Source: Cephalotus follicularis
Lineage: Eukaryota; Streptophyta; Magnoliopsida; Oxalidales; Cephalotaceae
NCBI GenBank assembly: GCA_001972305.1
Contig: BDDD01000535.1
Location: 185,648 to 249,647 of the forward strand
Direction of reading: 5' to 3'
Length of the DNA: 64,000 nucleotides
Positions 11,915-22,748 of this stretch are shown here, piece by piece (the first letter of the stretch is position 1; the number at the start of each line of letters is the position of its first letter). Made by a program: the position numbers and the translations under genes. The notes under the pieces were generated by a model. It saw nothing but the letters and a program-made list of their open reading frames with translations. It was not told the origin of the DNA and ran no database searches.

Positions 11915-12447
11915 TACTGTACTGCATCATGATGCATTCATTCATGATACTCATTATCATACACCTCGAACTGCATTTATGAGTTTATTCACTTAGCTGA
12001 GTGACGACAAAGGCTAATCCTCTACTGTAACAGATTGATGGAGTGGGATTTGATATGGAGCACGCAAGGAGACTTAAAGAGAAGACTGAATTCTTTATCT
12101 AAGTTTATGTTATCTGGATTAATGAACAATGATTTGTTAATTGGATTATTGTAACGTGGATTTTACATCTGTCATGTATTGATGGATACCGTGGTTTATT
12201 TCTTTCGTACTGTATTATCACGCTCCGTTTATGGGCGATCGACAATGATGTTGGGTTTTTATATACACATTTTGGTTATCACGTAGTATGGGATGCGTGA
12301 TACATATTTAAATTTAGCTTATTTCATGTTACTGTTTCCGCTATTAAAAGTTTTTGTTTTTACGTAAAATCGCATAAGCTGAATTATGTTGGTTGATTGC
12401 TTTACCGCTTTAATGTTGTCTCGATGTGGAAATGGGGTGTGACAGCA

Positions 12448-12460
12448 TGGTATCAGAGCA
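12448..12460 (+). other. Primer binding site of element B, initiator tRNA-Met type
   Basis: TGGTATCAGAGCA begins three bases after the LTR end at 12444. This is the usual plant initiator-Met primer site. Confidence 0.85.
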
Positions 12461-12555
12461 TATTCCAAATATGCTTAGCTAGAAAATTTTCCTCGACAAT
12501 TAATAAATTGTTTTCCTAAAGTCGTGACTAACCATCATCCTTCTTATAGGAACAA

Positions 12556-13690
12556 ATGGACCGAAGGAGAACACGTGCTAGGGCTAGAGCTGTTGGAGCC
12601 AACGCCCCTGAGGAAGCGAATATTCCGCAAGGAATGAATGTCCCCCAAGATGACAGAGATCAAATGTCCCGAATTGCGGATTATTTTCAGCAACAGATGG
12701 CCTTTAATATGTCTAATGCGGAGGAGATGCGCCAGTACTACGCGCAAGCTCAGCCGCAACATAGAGCCCCCGACCACTGCCCGAGAGGGGATAATAACCA
12801 GTTTGGGAGGGACATTGAAAGGTTTATGAGGCAGAATCCACCCAGTTTTCGAGGGGAACTTGATGCTACTGCTGCTGAGAGATGGCTGCAGGACTTGGAG
12901 AAAATCTTTGAAGTAATGGACTGCACTGACACTCAAAAACTGAAGTTTGCTGTATACCGTCTATGGGGTGAGGCCACTCATTGGTGGGAGATGGTCAAGG
13001 AGAAATGGGAATCTAAGAGGCTTGACAGTACATGGGGAAGATTCCAGAAAGAATTCTTGGAGACATATGTACCATGAATTGAACAAGAGCGCAGGGAGAC
13101 GAAGCTCTAGGAGTTACGACAGGGGGAAATGACGGTGGCTGAGTATCAAGCAAGGTTCATGGAGCTAGCCAGACATTCACCTTATCTGGTAGCTGATGAA
13201 GTGAAGAAGATACGGAGATTTCTGAGAGGTCTGCGACCGGATCTTCGGTCGAGGATAAGGGCTATAGAGCTGGGTACTTTTTCTGAGGTCGCTCAAAAAA
13301 CGAGACTGCTGGAGAGCATATCCAGTGAGGACGGAGCAGAGAGGGCCGGAGCACAACAAAATAAACAGAGCCCGAGGAGACCAGCTTCTTCGAAATGGCA
13401 AGGTAGTGGTTCTCCGACGAAATCATCGAAGAAGATATCTGGGCAGGCTGCCATACAAGGTACTCCTAGTCAGGGGAGTAATGCGGGAACAGGAGCTTGT
13501 TATCACTGTGGTCGTAAAGGCCACTTACAGAAAGATTGCTGGAGGATGAACGGATTGTGTTTGAGGTATGGAGCATCTGGCCATTCAGTGAGAGATTGCC
13601 CGAAGAGTCAGGCTATAGCACCGATTAGACCAGCGAGTAGCAGCGGGGCCTTCACAACGAAGGGACACCGGCAAGGGCATTGTGAAAGGT
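12556..13690 (+). pseudogene. Element B gag, decayed
   Basis: Capsid and nucleocapsid protein of a chromovirus. ATG 12556 opens a 173-codon frame with an Arg-rich N terminus and the retrotransposon-gag core (AAERWLQDLEKIFEVMDC). It stops with TGA near 13075, with a second stop before 13129; the same protein continues to 13692 (MTVAEYQARFMELARHSPY). Two zinc knuckles follow: CYHCGRKGHLQKDC at about 13498-13539 is intact, but CLRYGASGHSVRDC at about 13558-13599 has Tyr for the second Cys. Pol follows in another frame. Confidence 0.85.
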
Positions 13691-16600
13691 AGATTTTTTA
13701 CCCTTTCACAGACAGAGGTTCCGGAGTCTACCTCGGTTGTTGGAGGTACACTGTATATTTATGGTTTTTCTGCTAGAGTCTTGATGGACCCTAGAGCATC
13801 ACATTCTTTTATTTCATCACAATTTGCATCATGTTTAGATGTAACACCAGACTGTATGCCACATACCTTGGATGTGAGCACACCTGCTGGAGTTTCCATG
13901 TATACAGATACCGTATATAAGAGTTGGGAGATGTCTACGGTAGGCATTTCATTGTACGGGGATTTGATTGTATTGCCCATTCATGACTTCGATGTTATAT
14001 TGGGGATGGATTGGCTATCAGCACACCGTGCTCGCATGGATTGTTATAATAAGACTGTGGATTTTTATCTGCCCGACGGGATGACTTTTCAGTTCAAGGG
14101 AGACAAAGGATTCTCGACACCAATCATATCCTTTATTCGAGCATCGAGGTATCTAGAGAAAGGATGCGAGGGATACCTGGCTTATGTAATTGATCGAAGG
14201 AAGGAGAAAGGCTTGAGCTTGGAGGAAATTCCAGTTGTGTGTGAATTTCCGGATGTGTTTCCTGATGACTTGGGATCCTTACCACCGAAGAGGAGTATGG
14301 AATTCATCATTGATCTTGTTCCTGGAACGTCTCCTATCTCTAAATCACCTTATCGGATGGCTCCTGCCGAGTTGTGAGAGCTGAAGTTACAGTTACAAGA
14401 CCTGATTGATAAGGGTTTTGTAAGACCCAGTGTTTCTCCGTGGGGTGCGCCTGTACTGTTTGTCAAGAAGAAGGATGGGTCGATGAGGCTCTACATCGAC
14501 TACAGAATGTTGAACAAGGCAACTATCAAGAACAAATATCTTTTACCCCACATCGAGGAATTGTTTGACCAGTTGCAAGGATCAAGGGTGTTTTCCAAGC
14601 TCGATTTGAGGTCAGGTTATCACCAACTGAGAGTGAAGGAAGGAGACATTGAGAAGACTGCCTTCCAGACACGGTATGGTCATTACGAGTTCCTCGTGAT
14701 GCCTTTTGGTGTTACCAATGCACCGGGTGCATTCATGTCATTAATGAACGATGTGTTTCGACCATACCTGGACCAATTTGTCGTTGTGTTTATTGACGAC
14801 GTACTAGTATACTCAAGGAGTGAGGAGAAGCATGCTTGCCATCTGAGGTTGGTTTTGCAGATTCTCCGAGAGCAGCAAATGTATGCCAAATTCAGTAAGT
14901 GTGAATTTTGGCTTGATCGTGTGATCTTTCTTGGTCACATTGTATCTAGAGAGGGCTTAGCGGTGGATTCGTAGAAGACAGAAGTGGTGCGAGACTGGCC
15001 ACAACCGAAGAATGTGACGGAGGTACGTAGTTTCCTTGGATTGGCAGGGTATTACAGGATGTTTATCCAGAACTTTTCAAGGGTAACCGAACCCTTGACT
15101 AGACTAACCCATAAGAAGACCTTGTTTGTCTGGGATGAAGACTGTGAAGCTAGTTTTCGTAAACTGAAAGATCAGTTAGTTTCTGCTCCTGTCTTGGCAT
15201 TACCTGATGGTAATGAGGGCTTTGTAGTCTACAATGATGCATCATGTAAGGGTTTGGGCTGTGTATTGATGCAGCGAGGCAGAGTGATTGCATATGCCTC
15301 GAGAAAGCTAAAGCCGTATGAAGAAAACTACCCAACCCATGACCTTGAGCTTGCAGCTATTATCTTCGCCCTTCAGAAGTGGAGGCACTATCTTTATGGG
15401 GCGCAATTTGAGATCTTCACAGATCATAAGAGTTTGAGGTACCTATTTTGTCAAGATACACTGAACATGAGGCAACGCATGTATACGATTGTAGCGTTCA
15501 GTACCACCCGGGAAAAGCGAACGTGGTCGCTGATGCCTTGAGCCGCAAGGCTATGGTTGCCAGTGCGATGGTGTCGCAATGGAAGATGTTAGAAGACTTC
15601 CAAGAGTGGTTTCCGTTTAATCAGTCACCTGGAGTCTTTTTGGCTAGCATGAGAGTACAGCCAGTTTTGCTTGACGAGATAAAGAACGCTCAAGCACACG
15701 ATCCTGAACTGTAGAAGATTCGAGAGAATCTGGACTCGGAGTCTGATTTTCGGATACATGCCGATGGTGTCTTAAGATTTCGGGGACGTGTGTGTCTTCC
15801 GAATGAACCAGGGTTGAAGAGTGAGTTACTTTACGGGGCTCATAGATCTCATTACAACATCCACCCTGGTAGCATAAAAATGTACCAAGACATTAAGAGG
15901 GATTACTGGTGGCCTAGCATGAAACGAGAGATCGCCGAGTATGTGGCAAGGTGTTTGACTTGCCAGACAGTTAAGGCCGAGCACCAAAGATCGGCAGTGT
16001 TGCTACAACCTTTACCAATTCCAGAATGGAAGTGGGAACATGTTACGATGGATTTTGTTTCGGGTTTTCCTCTGACTCGGAACCGTCACAATGCCGTGTG
16101 GGTTATCGTGGATAGACTCACCAAATCAGCACACTTTCTGCCTACACACGTTACGGATTCTGCGAGCAAGCTGGCTCGGTTGTATGTGAAGGAGATAGTG
16201 AGGCTACATGGTGTTCCAGTCACCATCGTATGTGATAGAGATGCCATCTTCACTTCCAATTTTTGGAAGAGATTTCAGACAGCTTTCGGGACGAAGCTGA
16301 ACCTGAGTACTGCCTTCCACCCTCAGACCGATGGGCAGTCTGAGCCTACCATCCAAACGTTGGAGGATATGCTACGGGCTTGCATTATTGAATTTGTTGG
16401 TACATGGGAGGATCACATTCCTTTGATAGAGTTTTCCTATAATAACAGCTATCATTCCAGTATCGGCATGGCGCCGTTCGAAGCACTGTACGGGAGGAAG
16501 TACAGATCTCCTGTATGTTGGGATGAGGTCGGGGATCGACCTTTACTCGGGACTGATTTAGTAGAGGAAACTTCAAAAAAGATCAAGATGATCAAAAAGA

Positions 16601-17088
16601 AGCTGTTTGCTGCTCAGAGTCGACAGAAGAGCTATGTCGACAGTGTGAAGAGAAGGCCTTTGACCTTCAGTGTTGGAGATCACGTGTTTTTGAAGGTATC
16701 TCCGCGGAAAGGGGTACAAAGATTCGGGAAGAAGGGCAAGTTAGCACCACGCTATATTGGTCCTTTTGAGATTCTGGAGAGGGTTGGGGAGGTAGCTTAT
16801 CAGCTAGCCTTGCCTCATACTTTTTCGGGCATACATGATGTCTTCCATGTATCGATTCTACGAGGTTATATCCGAGATCCATCACATGTCCTAGATTGTA
16901 ACTCGGTTATGGTGAGGGATGACCTTTCTTGTGAGGAGTCGCCCGTGAGAATCTTGGATTGGAAGACACAAGTATTGAGGAACCGAACCATTTCGATGGT
17001 CAAGGTTCAATGGCAGTTCCATCAACCGGATGAAGCGACTTGGGAACGTGAGGATGATATCCGAGAACGTTACCCGCATTTATTTTAG
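13691..17088 (+). pseudogene. Element B pol: protease, RT, RNase H, integrase, chromodomain
   Basis: Polyprotein for reverse transcription and integration. The protease site reads DPRASHSFI near 13787, where DTGAS or DSGAT is expected, so it is damaged. RT keeps [12 protein letters not shown] and [11 protein letters not shown] (FIDD near 14789-14800). RNase H includes [13 protein letters not shown]. Stops occur at 14375, 14972 and 15712. Near 15480 a small deletion joins NMRQ to [13 protein letters not shown], removing about eight residues normally between them and shifting the frame. Integrase (15790-17088, 432 codons open) has an HHCC zinc domain ending CLTC, catalytic Asp near 16048 and 16233 and Glu near 16342. 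The C terminus (RILDWKTQVLRNRTIS onward) is a chromodomain, which in relatives guides integration to chromatin. Confidence 0.9.
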
Positions 17089-17111
17089 TATTGTGTTAAT
17101 TTCGGGGACGA

Positions 17112-17133
17112 AATTTCTTAAAGGAGGGGTGGA
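17112..17133 (+). other. Polypurine tract of element B
   Basis: aatttcttaaaggaggggtgga directly precedes the 3' LTR; the purine-rich part is the plus-strand primer in reverse transcription. Confidence 0.8.
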
Positions 17134-19852
17134 TATAACGCCCGGGATTTTCGTTATTGTGATATTTTGTTTTAAGATGTAATCTTATGATTGAATTAAT
17201 GAAAATATCAGAGATTTCGACTTCAATGATGTTTTCCAAACTCTAAACATTGTTTTGGGAAAGGAATGTGTATGTTAAACTAAAATGGCACAGTTAGGGG
17301 CAAAGACGTCGACGCCTTTGTAAAAGACATCGACGCCTATGGGACTGAGGCGCACGTGAATGCATGTACATGCACGTCGATGTAGACGAAGACATCGACA
17401 CCCTCTTATGAAAGAGGAAAAGACATAGACATCGAAGTCTTTGAAAAGAATATCAGTCACGTTATGCACTGACAGAATAACATGCAAATGGATAACTTTT
17501 GAGGCATCATGACATGCACAAAGCGACGTGTTGAGCATGCTGGTGTGGTACCAGGCATACTCCAAAACGTGTCCTTCACCTGGTGCATACAAAAGGATGT
17601 GCCATCTTCATCTTCAACCTGCAAAAAGGAAAAGAAAAGGAGCCAAAACAGGGAGGAGAGAGGAGAGCACGAGTGTGTATGGGTGCTTGTGAACCAAGAG
17701 AGAAGGAAAGGATTCCTGCCAGCATAAAACACCTCTTCCTTCCCCTCCTTCTCAGCTAAACACTGTGAGAAAGAAAAGGAAAGAGACCTGAGAGTTGAAA
17801 GGAAAAACAGAGGGAGAAAGAAATAGGAATACCACCATTGTTGAGCACTTGGAGCTTGCAACTTGGAACTCCTGGGATTGCAACTTGGGACGAATCTTGG
17901 AGCTACTGTGAGCAATCCTTGGAACACAAAGAGGTGGACTTACAAGGTTTCTAACTTGAAACCAAAGGTAGGGGAAAGTGGTGAACTTTATACCTGCATT
18001 TTGAGTTTTAAGATAATGAAATGCCATTGATGAATTGCATGTTAATGGATGAATTGAAATCTCTGGATTTGTTGTGATGACTGTTGTGATATTCGGAGTA
18101 ACAATGCATGTGTAAATTACATGAATATTCGAACTGGTTTGTGTAAAGGACGGATTGGTAATGGCCTGGTGTGTTAAAACCATGGAAATGACGTTCTGGG
18201 CTAAATAGACGTCGACGCCTACATAAAGATGTCGATGACTTCGTGTGTGAATGCGACAGACGTCGATGTTTGAGTAAGACATCGACGCTTTTCTGGGTAA
18301 TTCTAGAACAGTAGTGTTCACTGTGGGTGGTGAAATACCCACTTGTGGTTGCATGATTTATTCATGAATTGATGTTCTGGTTACATATTCTGATAACCAG
18401 TAGCATGCCTTACACAGTGAGAGGATGAGATTGTTTGTGTGAAGGTTAAGGGTTGGATTCTTCCCCCTTGAATCAAGATTGCGAACTGATACCTCCTGGT
18501 ATCATAAGGACATCGACGTCTTTGGAAAAGCATCGATGTCTTTGTTCCTAAAATGCCTGGGAATAACTGCACGAAGTGTTGGCGCCTTAGGGTAAAGACG
18601 TCGACGCCCAGGGGATAAGCGTCGACGCTTATTCCCCTGTTTGAAAAGGTTTTACTCGAATGGGACCCGTTAGACCCGAAACAACTCAAGAAACGATCCT
18701 AGATGCATTCTGAGCATATGTTTGCATGGTTACTGAACTGTGAATTGAATTGTGGTTGATTGCTAAAAAGTGTTAACCATTTTGAAAAGTTGCATGATTA
18801 TTATAATCTTTAATTGTACGAAAATGTATATTTGCTAAATATATATATTTTTTGAAATGACTGGGGAAAGTATTTTCCAAAGACGGTGAAATGTTTAAAG
18901 GATTGGTTACACAATCGAACTATATTGTTTTAAGTTTTATAACTTATCACAACCTGAGAACGGAGTAATATATTTTAAACAAATATATTTGATCAAGTAA
19001 TTATATTTTATTGCTTGACTTGTACTGTACGGTATTTGTGCTTGTTGATTATTAGCCGCCGTGCTAGTAACCTGTTGATTGTTTAGCCGTCGTGCTAAGC
19101 AACCTGTACGGAGGACTTGCCTTAAACCGTTCACAAACGGGGATAGGGTAAGAGTGCATGACGTTGGGGCCAAGAGGTGGCGACGGTTGTGACGTCTTGT
19201 TTGTCTGGTTCCTTTTGGGACATACTTACTGCTTGTGTTGATGTAGCCTTGTGAGGTTATACCTGTACTGTGAACATGCATATATTTACATATGTATATT
19301 CTGCGTTATATGTATATATATATACTGTACTGCATCATGATGCATTCATTCATGATACTCATTATCATACACCTCGAACTGCATTTATGAGTTTATTCAC
19401 TTAGCCGAGTGAGGACAAAGGCTAATCCCCTACTGTAACAGATTGATGGAGTGGGATTTGATATGGAGCACGCAAGGAGACTTAAAGAGAAGACTGAATT
19501 GTTTCTTTAAGTTTATGTTATCTGGATTAATGAACAATGATTTGTTAATTGGATTATTGTAACGTGGATTTTACATCTGTCATGTATTGATGGATACCGT
19601 GGTTTATTTCTTTCGTACTGTATTATCACGCTCCGTTTATGGGTGATCGACAATGATGTTGGGTTTTTATATAAACATTTTGGGTATCACGTAGTATGGG
19701 ATGCGTGATACATATTTAAATTCATCTTATTTCATGTTACTGCTTCCGCTATTAAAAGTTTTTGTTTTTACGTAAAATCGTATAAGCTCAATTATGTTGG
19801 TTGATTGCTTTACCGCTTTAATGTTGTCTCGATGTGGAAACGGGGTGTGACA
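17134..19852 (+). repeat. Element B 3' LTR
   Basis: 2719-bp LTR, uninterrupted, matching 5999-7149 plus 10871-12444. Starts TATAACGCCC, ends GGGGTGTGACA. Palindromic TCGA motifs at 17305-17440, 18205-18300 and 18510-18630, with a perfect AAGCGTCGACGCTT at 18617-18630. By eye it differs from the 5' copy by scattered substitutions and small indels. Confidence 0.9.
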
Positions 19853-19857
19853 GAAGT

Positions 19858-20697
19858 GAAAAAGGAATTGATGTTCTTACATATATATATTGTATATTTT
19901 ACCTATTTGCATTCAGTCTTGGTCTGCGGCCTATTTGATTCGAGTAATTAAACCTTAGGGATGTTCTACACCTAGTTCCTTAAAGCCAACTGGTTTGAGA
20001 GTAACTGGTCGAAAGCTCGCAACATGGGTTCTATAGAAAGCTTAATAGGCTAAGACATTGCAGAATTTAAGTTGGTAATTTTATTTATTGATCTCATGCG
20101 CAAATTGTAAAATCTGAAGCTACTTAGTAATCTGGGTGTCTGGTGTTTGCTTCATCCATGTCATTTAAACCAACGGTAATGGAGGAATGAATTTAATGAT
20201 ATAAAAGAAAAGAAAAAGAATGAAACAAAAATGTGTAAGTGCTAAAGTTTTTTGTTTGAATCCGAATTAGGATTTTATGTTGTTAAGAATACATATCTTG
20301 ATTGGTTTATATATTGTGGAATAACAGAAAAATTCAGTAAAAGACTTCTTAATTGAGATGTGTTTTGATTCTAGAACTTGGAACGAGATAATAAAATTCA
20401 AATATGGGGGTGTATATTGATTTTTAAGTAGAGATACATTTTGCCTATTATCAAAGTTGAAATGAACGAAATTTTGTGTGTTTATTCGCTAAAAAACACT
20501 CACGAGACGAAACTCGTCCACTATGGCCACCTAGGGGTTTAACGGCTTGTTGAATATGTTAAATGCAACCGTTATTCCTACGAAAGTGAGTTAAGTTTTT
20601 GTTTGTATTTCCTGTTTTTGTTTTTGTGTTTGTTTTCTATTTTTAGCTTTCCATTTTGTTTGCTTGAGGACAAGCAAAGTTTAAGTATGGGGCTATT
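19858..20697 (+). other. Element A noncoding 3' internal region and polypurine tract
   Basis: The continuation of element A after B. No coding sequence seen. It ends with gcttgaggacaagcaaag, then the polypurine tract aagtatggggctatt (20683-20697) directly before the 3' LTR. Confidence 0.7.
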
Positions 20698-22364
20698 TGT
20701 TTAGCATAAAAATGTGTTATTTTTAATGATTTATTCGTGATATTTCTATGTTTGGAATAGACTACTTTGGTTGTGTTATGTTGATTTTCAGGTACAAGGC
20801 TAAGAAGATTAAAGTGCATAAATACTATTCAAATTGGTGCGAATTGAAGATAAAAAAATCAAAGTTTGAAGAATGACAAAATTCTACAGAAAACAGAGCA
20901 AAGAGTCAACGCCTAGACTTTAAGCGTCGACGCCTAGACTCAAAGCGCTGGCAGTTTCAAAGTAAGCGTCGACGCTTTACACTTAAAGAGTGGAACAAGT
21001 TTACAGTCTTATGATTTTTGTCAACACCAATCCTTTTGGCATCAACGTGATGGAAATTTAATGTTTATGCGTCAAAGCCATGATCAAGTCGTCAACGCCA
21101 AAAATGCACAAATCAGACAGTAACTTAAATGTTTACGTGTAACAAGGAAGATGTCAACGCAATGTTAACCGTCGACGCCTTGCTTGTAAGCGTCGACGCT
21201 TAACACTTAAGTCAGCTCAATAACGCAAGATACAAGTCGACGCTTAGCGCCTTCAACACTCAAAGCGTTAATGCAAAACGCAAAACCGTCGACGCCCAAG
21301 ACATAAGCGTCGACGCTTATGACGTCTGGCAACAAATTTGGAAAGTTTCAGATTTTTCCTAGTTTTGTAATTAGGTTATTTTCTTTCCGTTTTTCAGTAG
21401 TTTTGTAAGTATAAATGCATTATAAGGTCGGCCATAATAGTGTGTCCAAGCTAGTGACAAGCTTTGTAGCCGCTTTCCTCGATTTTTTAGTCTTTATTAC
21501 AATGTTTTGTAACTAAACTCTTAAGGTTTTTAGGCTTAGAACAAAGACATTAGATATATTGATTCAACTCCATTAATAAAATCCTTGAACCTTTGATTTG
21601 TTCTTCAATTTTCTGCCCTCACGCACACTTTGTCTGTCTGATTAAAATCCATAAACACTTTGTTGGTGAATAAGAATGTTGCTGAATGAATGGTTTTTAA
21701 CACAATCAATGGAGTCTACTCATACAGTTTGTCACGCCGAACACACTTCGTATAGACCTAGCATGACTACTCATACGATTTGTCGCTACTGCCACACTCG
21801 GTATAGACCTAGCATGACTACTCATACGATTTGTCATCATAGTCACACTCCATATCGACCTACCTACCATTGGTTACCAAGGTTTGATCAATCAAGTGAG
21901 TTATTCAATATAATCTATGGTGAGTTTATATTCCCTAAAACCGTCTTTAATTTACATCTTTAATTCAGTTTATCTCCTTCTTTGATTAGTTCATAATTTT
22001 GCCTGTTTAATTTTCTGCATAATTTCAATACAATAGTCGTACATGTCGACGCCTACCCTGTAAGTGTCGACGCCTTAAGTGTTCTCTTCAATTTTAGTCG
22101 ACGCTTCACGTCGACGCTTTCCTGCTTTAAATCGATTCACGTCGACGCTTATTGACAAAGTGTCAACGCCTTTAGCTGTTGTTTCCAGTAATAAGTTTAT
22201 TTTGCATGTTTAGAAGTAGTTTTCTATAATTTGCCTCAAATTTTCATACTTCACCTAGGTTGAATAGATTATAACTAATTTAGCTCATTTCCTAGCGTTT
22301 GACCCATTACTGCATAACCGTGCACTTGCGATATAAATTTTAAAACACTAAAAACACGTGAACA
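20698..22364 (+). repeat. Element A 3' LTR
   Basis: 1667-bp LTR, TGTTTAGC...CGTGAACA, followed by the target duplication CCTAT (22365-22369). It keeps the ~50 bp near the end that the 5' LTR has lost. TCGA motifs cluster at 20905-21325 and 22045-22165, including a perfect AAGCGTCGACGCTT at 21188-21201. Confidence 0.9.
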
Positions 22365-22369
22365 CCTAT

Positions 22370-22555
22370 ATATAGCCTCCTTGGCGAAAAACTGAAAAAC
22401 TACGCTTAGGTTCAAATGGACCTCGACAACCCATAAACAGATATAGAAGTGAAAAATACTATAATCTATGTACAATCCATAACATCCATCAATACAATAC
22501 TGTACAATAATATATAAATACAATCAAATCTGTACATTGATAACCGGGGCTTACA
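22370..22555 (-). mobile_element. Element D 3' LTR, start of the LTR right of the A insertion
   Basis: Minus-strand LTR start (TGTAAGCCCCGG read leftwards from 22555). It matches 26508-26688 in the other LTR, including gggtgaaaaacact/ggcgaaaaactg and the ggggcttaca end. Joining 1-628 to 22370 restores the uninterrupted order seen at 26480-26530, which confirms the A insertion. Confidence 0.8.
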
Positions 22556-22748
22556 CTTCTTGCAGTTCCTCCACGTCGACCTTTTATATCTACCTTATAT
22601 TAAGAGAAAATGGTGAGATATCCACTTTTCTTAACCATAATTCCAAAATAACGGTGCCATAAACAATCTTATCGGTAACACTTAATTCCAATAGCCAAGG
22701 ATCCTATCTTGGTATAGCCAACATAGAATGGCTCTTATACCACCAAAC
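22556..22748 (-). other. Element D internal region, only ~193 bp
   Basis: Lies between the two LTRs of D. On the minus strand it begins with GTTTGG then TGGTATAAGAGCC (22730-22742), one mismatch from the initiator-Met primer site TGGTATCAGAGCC. It ends in a purine-rich stretch (gtggaggaactgcaagaag, 22556-22574) directly before the 3' LTR, a likely polypurine tract. Nothing coding fits between. D is therefore either an extreme internal deletion or a non-autonomous form reduced to priming signals. Confidence 0.7.

Larger units (their letters stand above)
5999..12444 (+). repeat. Element B 5' LTR, interrupted by solo LTR C
   Basis: Colinear with 17134-19852 except for the 3721-bp insertion 7150-10870; without it the LTR is about 2.7 kb. 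It has palindromic TCGA motifs at 6165-6325, 7085-7145 and 11085-11210, including a perfect AAGCGTCGACGCTT at 11192-11205. Near 11600-11690 two gccgtcgtgcta-type repeats separate gtaacctgttgatt copies. A TA microsatellite at 11884-11910 is longer than in the 3' LTR. Small ORFs are repeated in the other LTR but have no recognisable product. Confidence 0.88.
5999..19852 (+). mobile_element. Element B: Tekay-like Ty3/Gypsy chromovirus inserted in A
   Basis: LTR 5999-12444 (interrupted by C), initiator-Met primer site, gag and pol 12556-17088, polypurine tract, LTR 17134-19852. Domain order is gag, protease, RT, RNase H, integrase, chromodomain, which with the sequence type fits a Tekay-like chromovirus. 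Target duplication GAAGA/GAAGT has one difference. The LTR starts TATAAC in both copies and ends TGTGACA. Stops and frameshifts throughout pol mean it no longer makes protein. Confidence 0.9.
629..22364 (+). mobile_element. Element A: Athila-like Ty3/Gypsy, gag-protease only, carrying nested element B
   Basis: A complete insertion: 5' LTR 629-2190, tRNA-Asp primer site, decayed gag-protease and a further ORF to 5549, noncoding tail with polypurine tract, and 3' LTR 20698-22364. CCTAT at 624-628 is repeated at 22365-22369, so the boundaries are sure. Element B (5999-19852) interrupts the internal region; without it A is about 7.9 kb. No reverse transcriptase, RNase H or integrase was found, so A would need an autonomous Athila-type relative. 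The Athila assignment rests on the tRNA-Asp primer site, the gag type and a protease with DLGAS. Confidence 0.88.
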
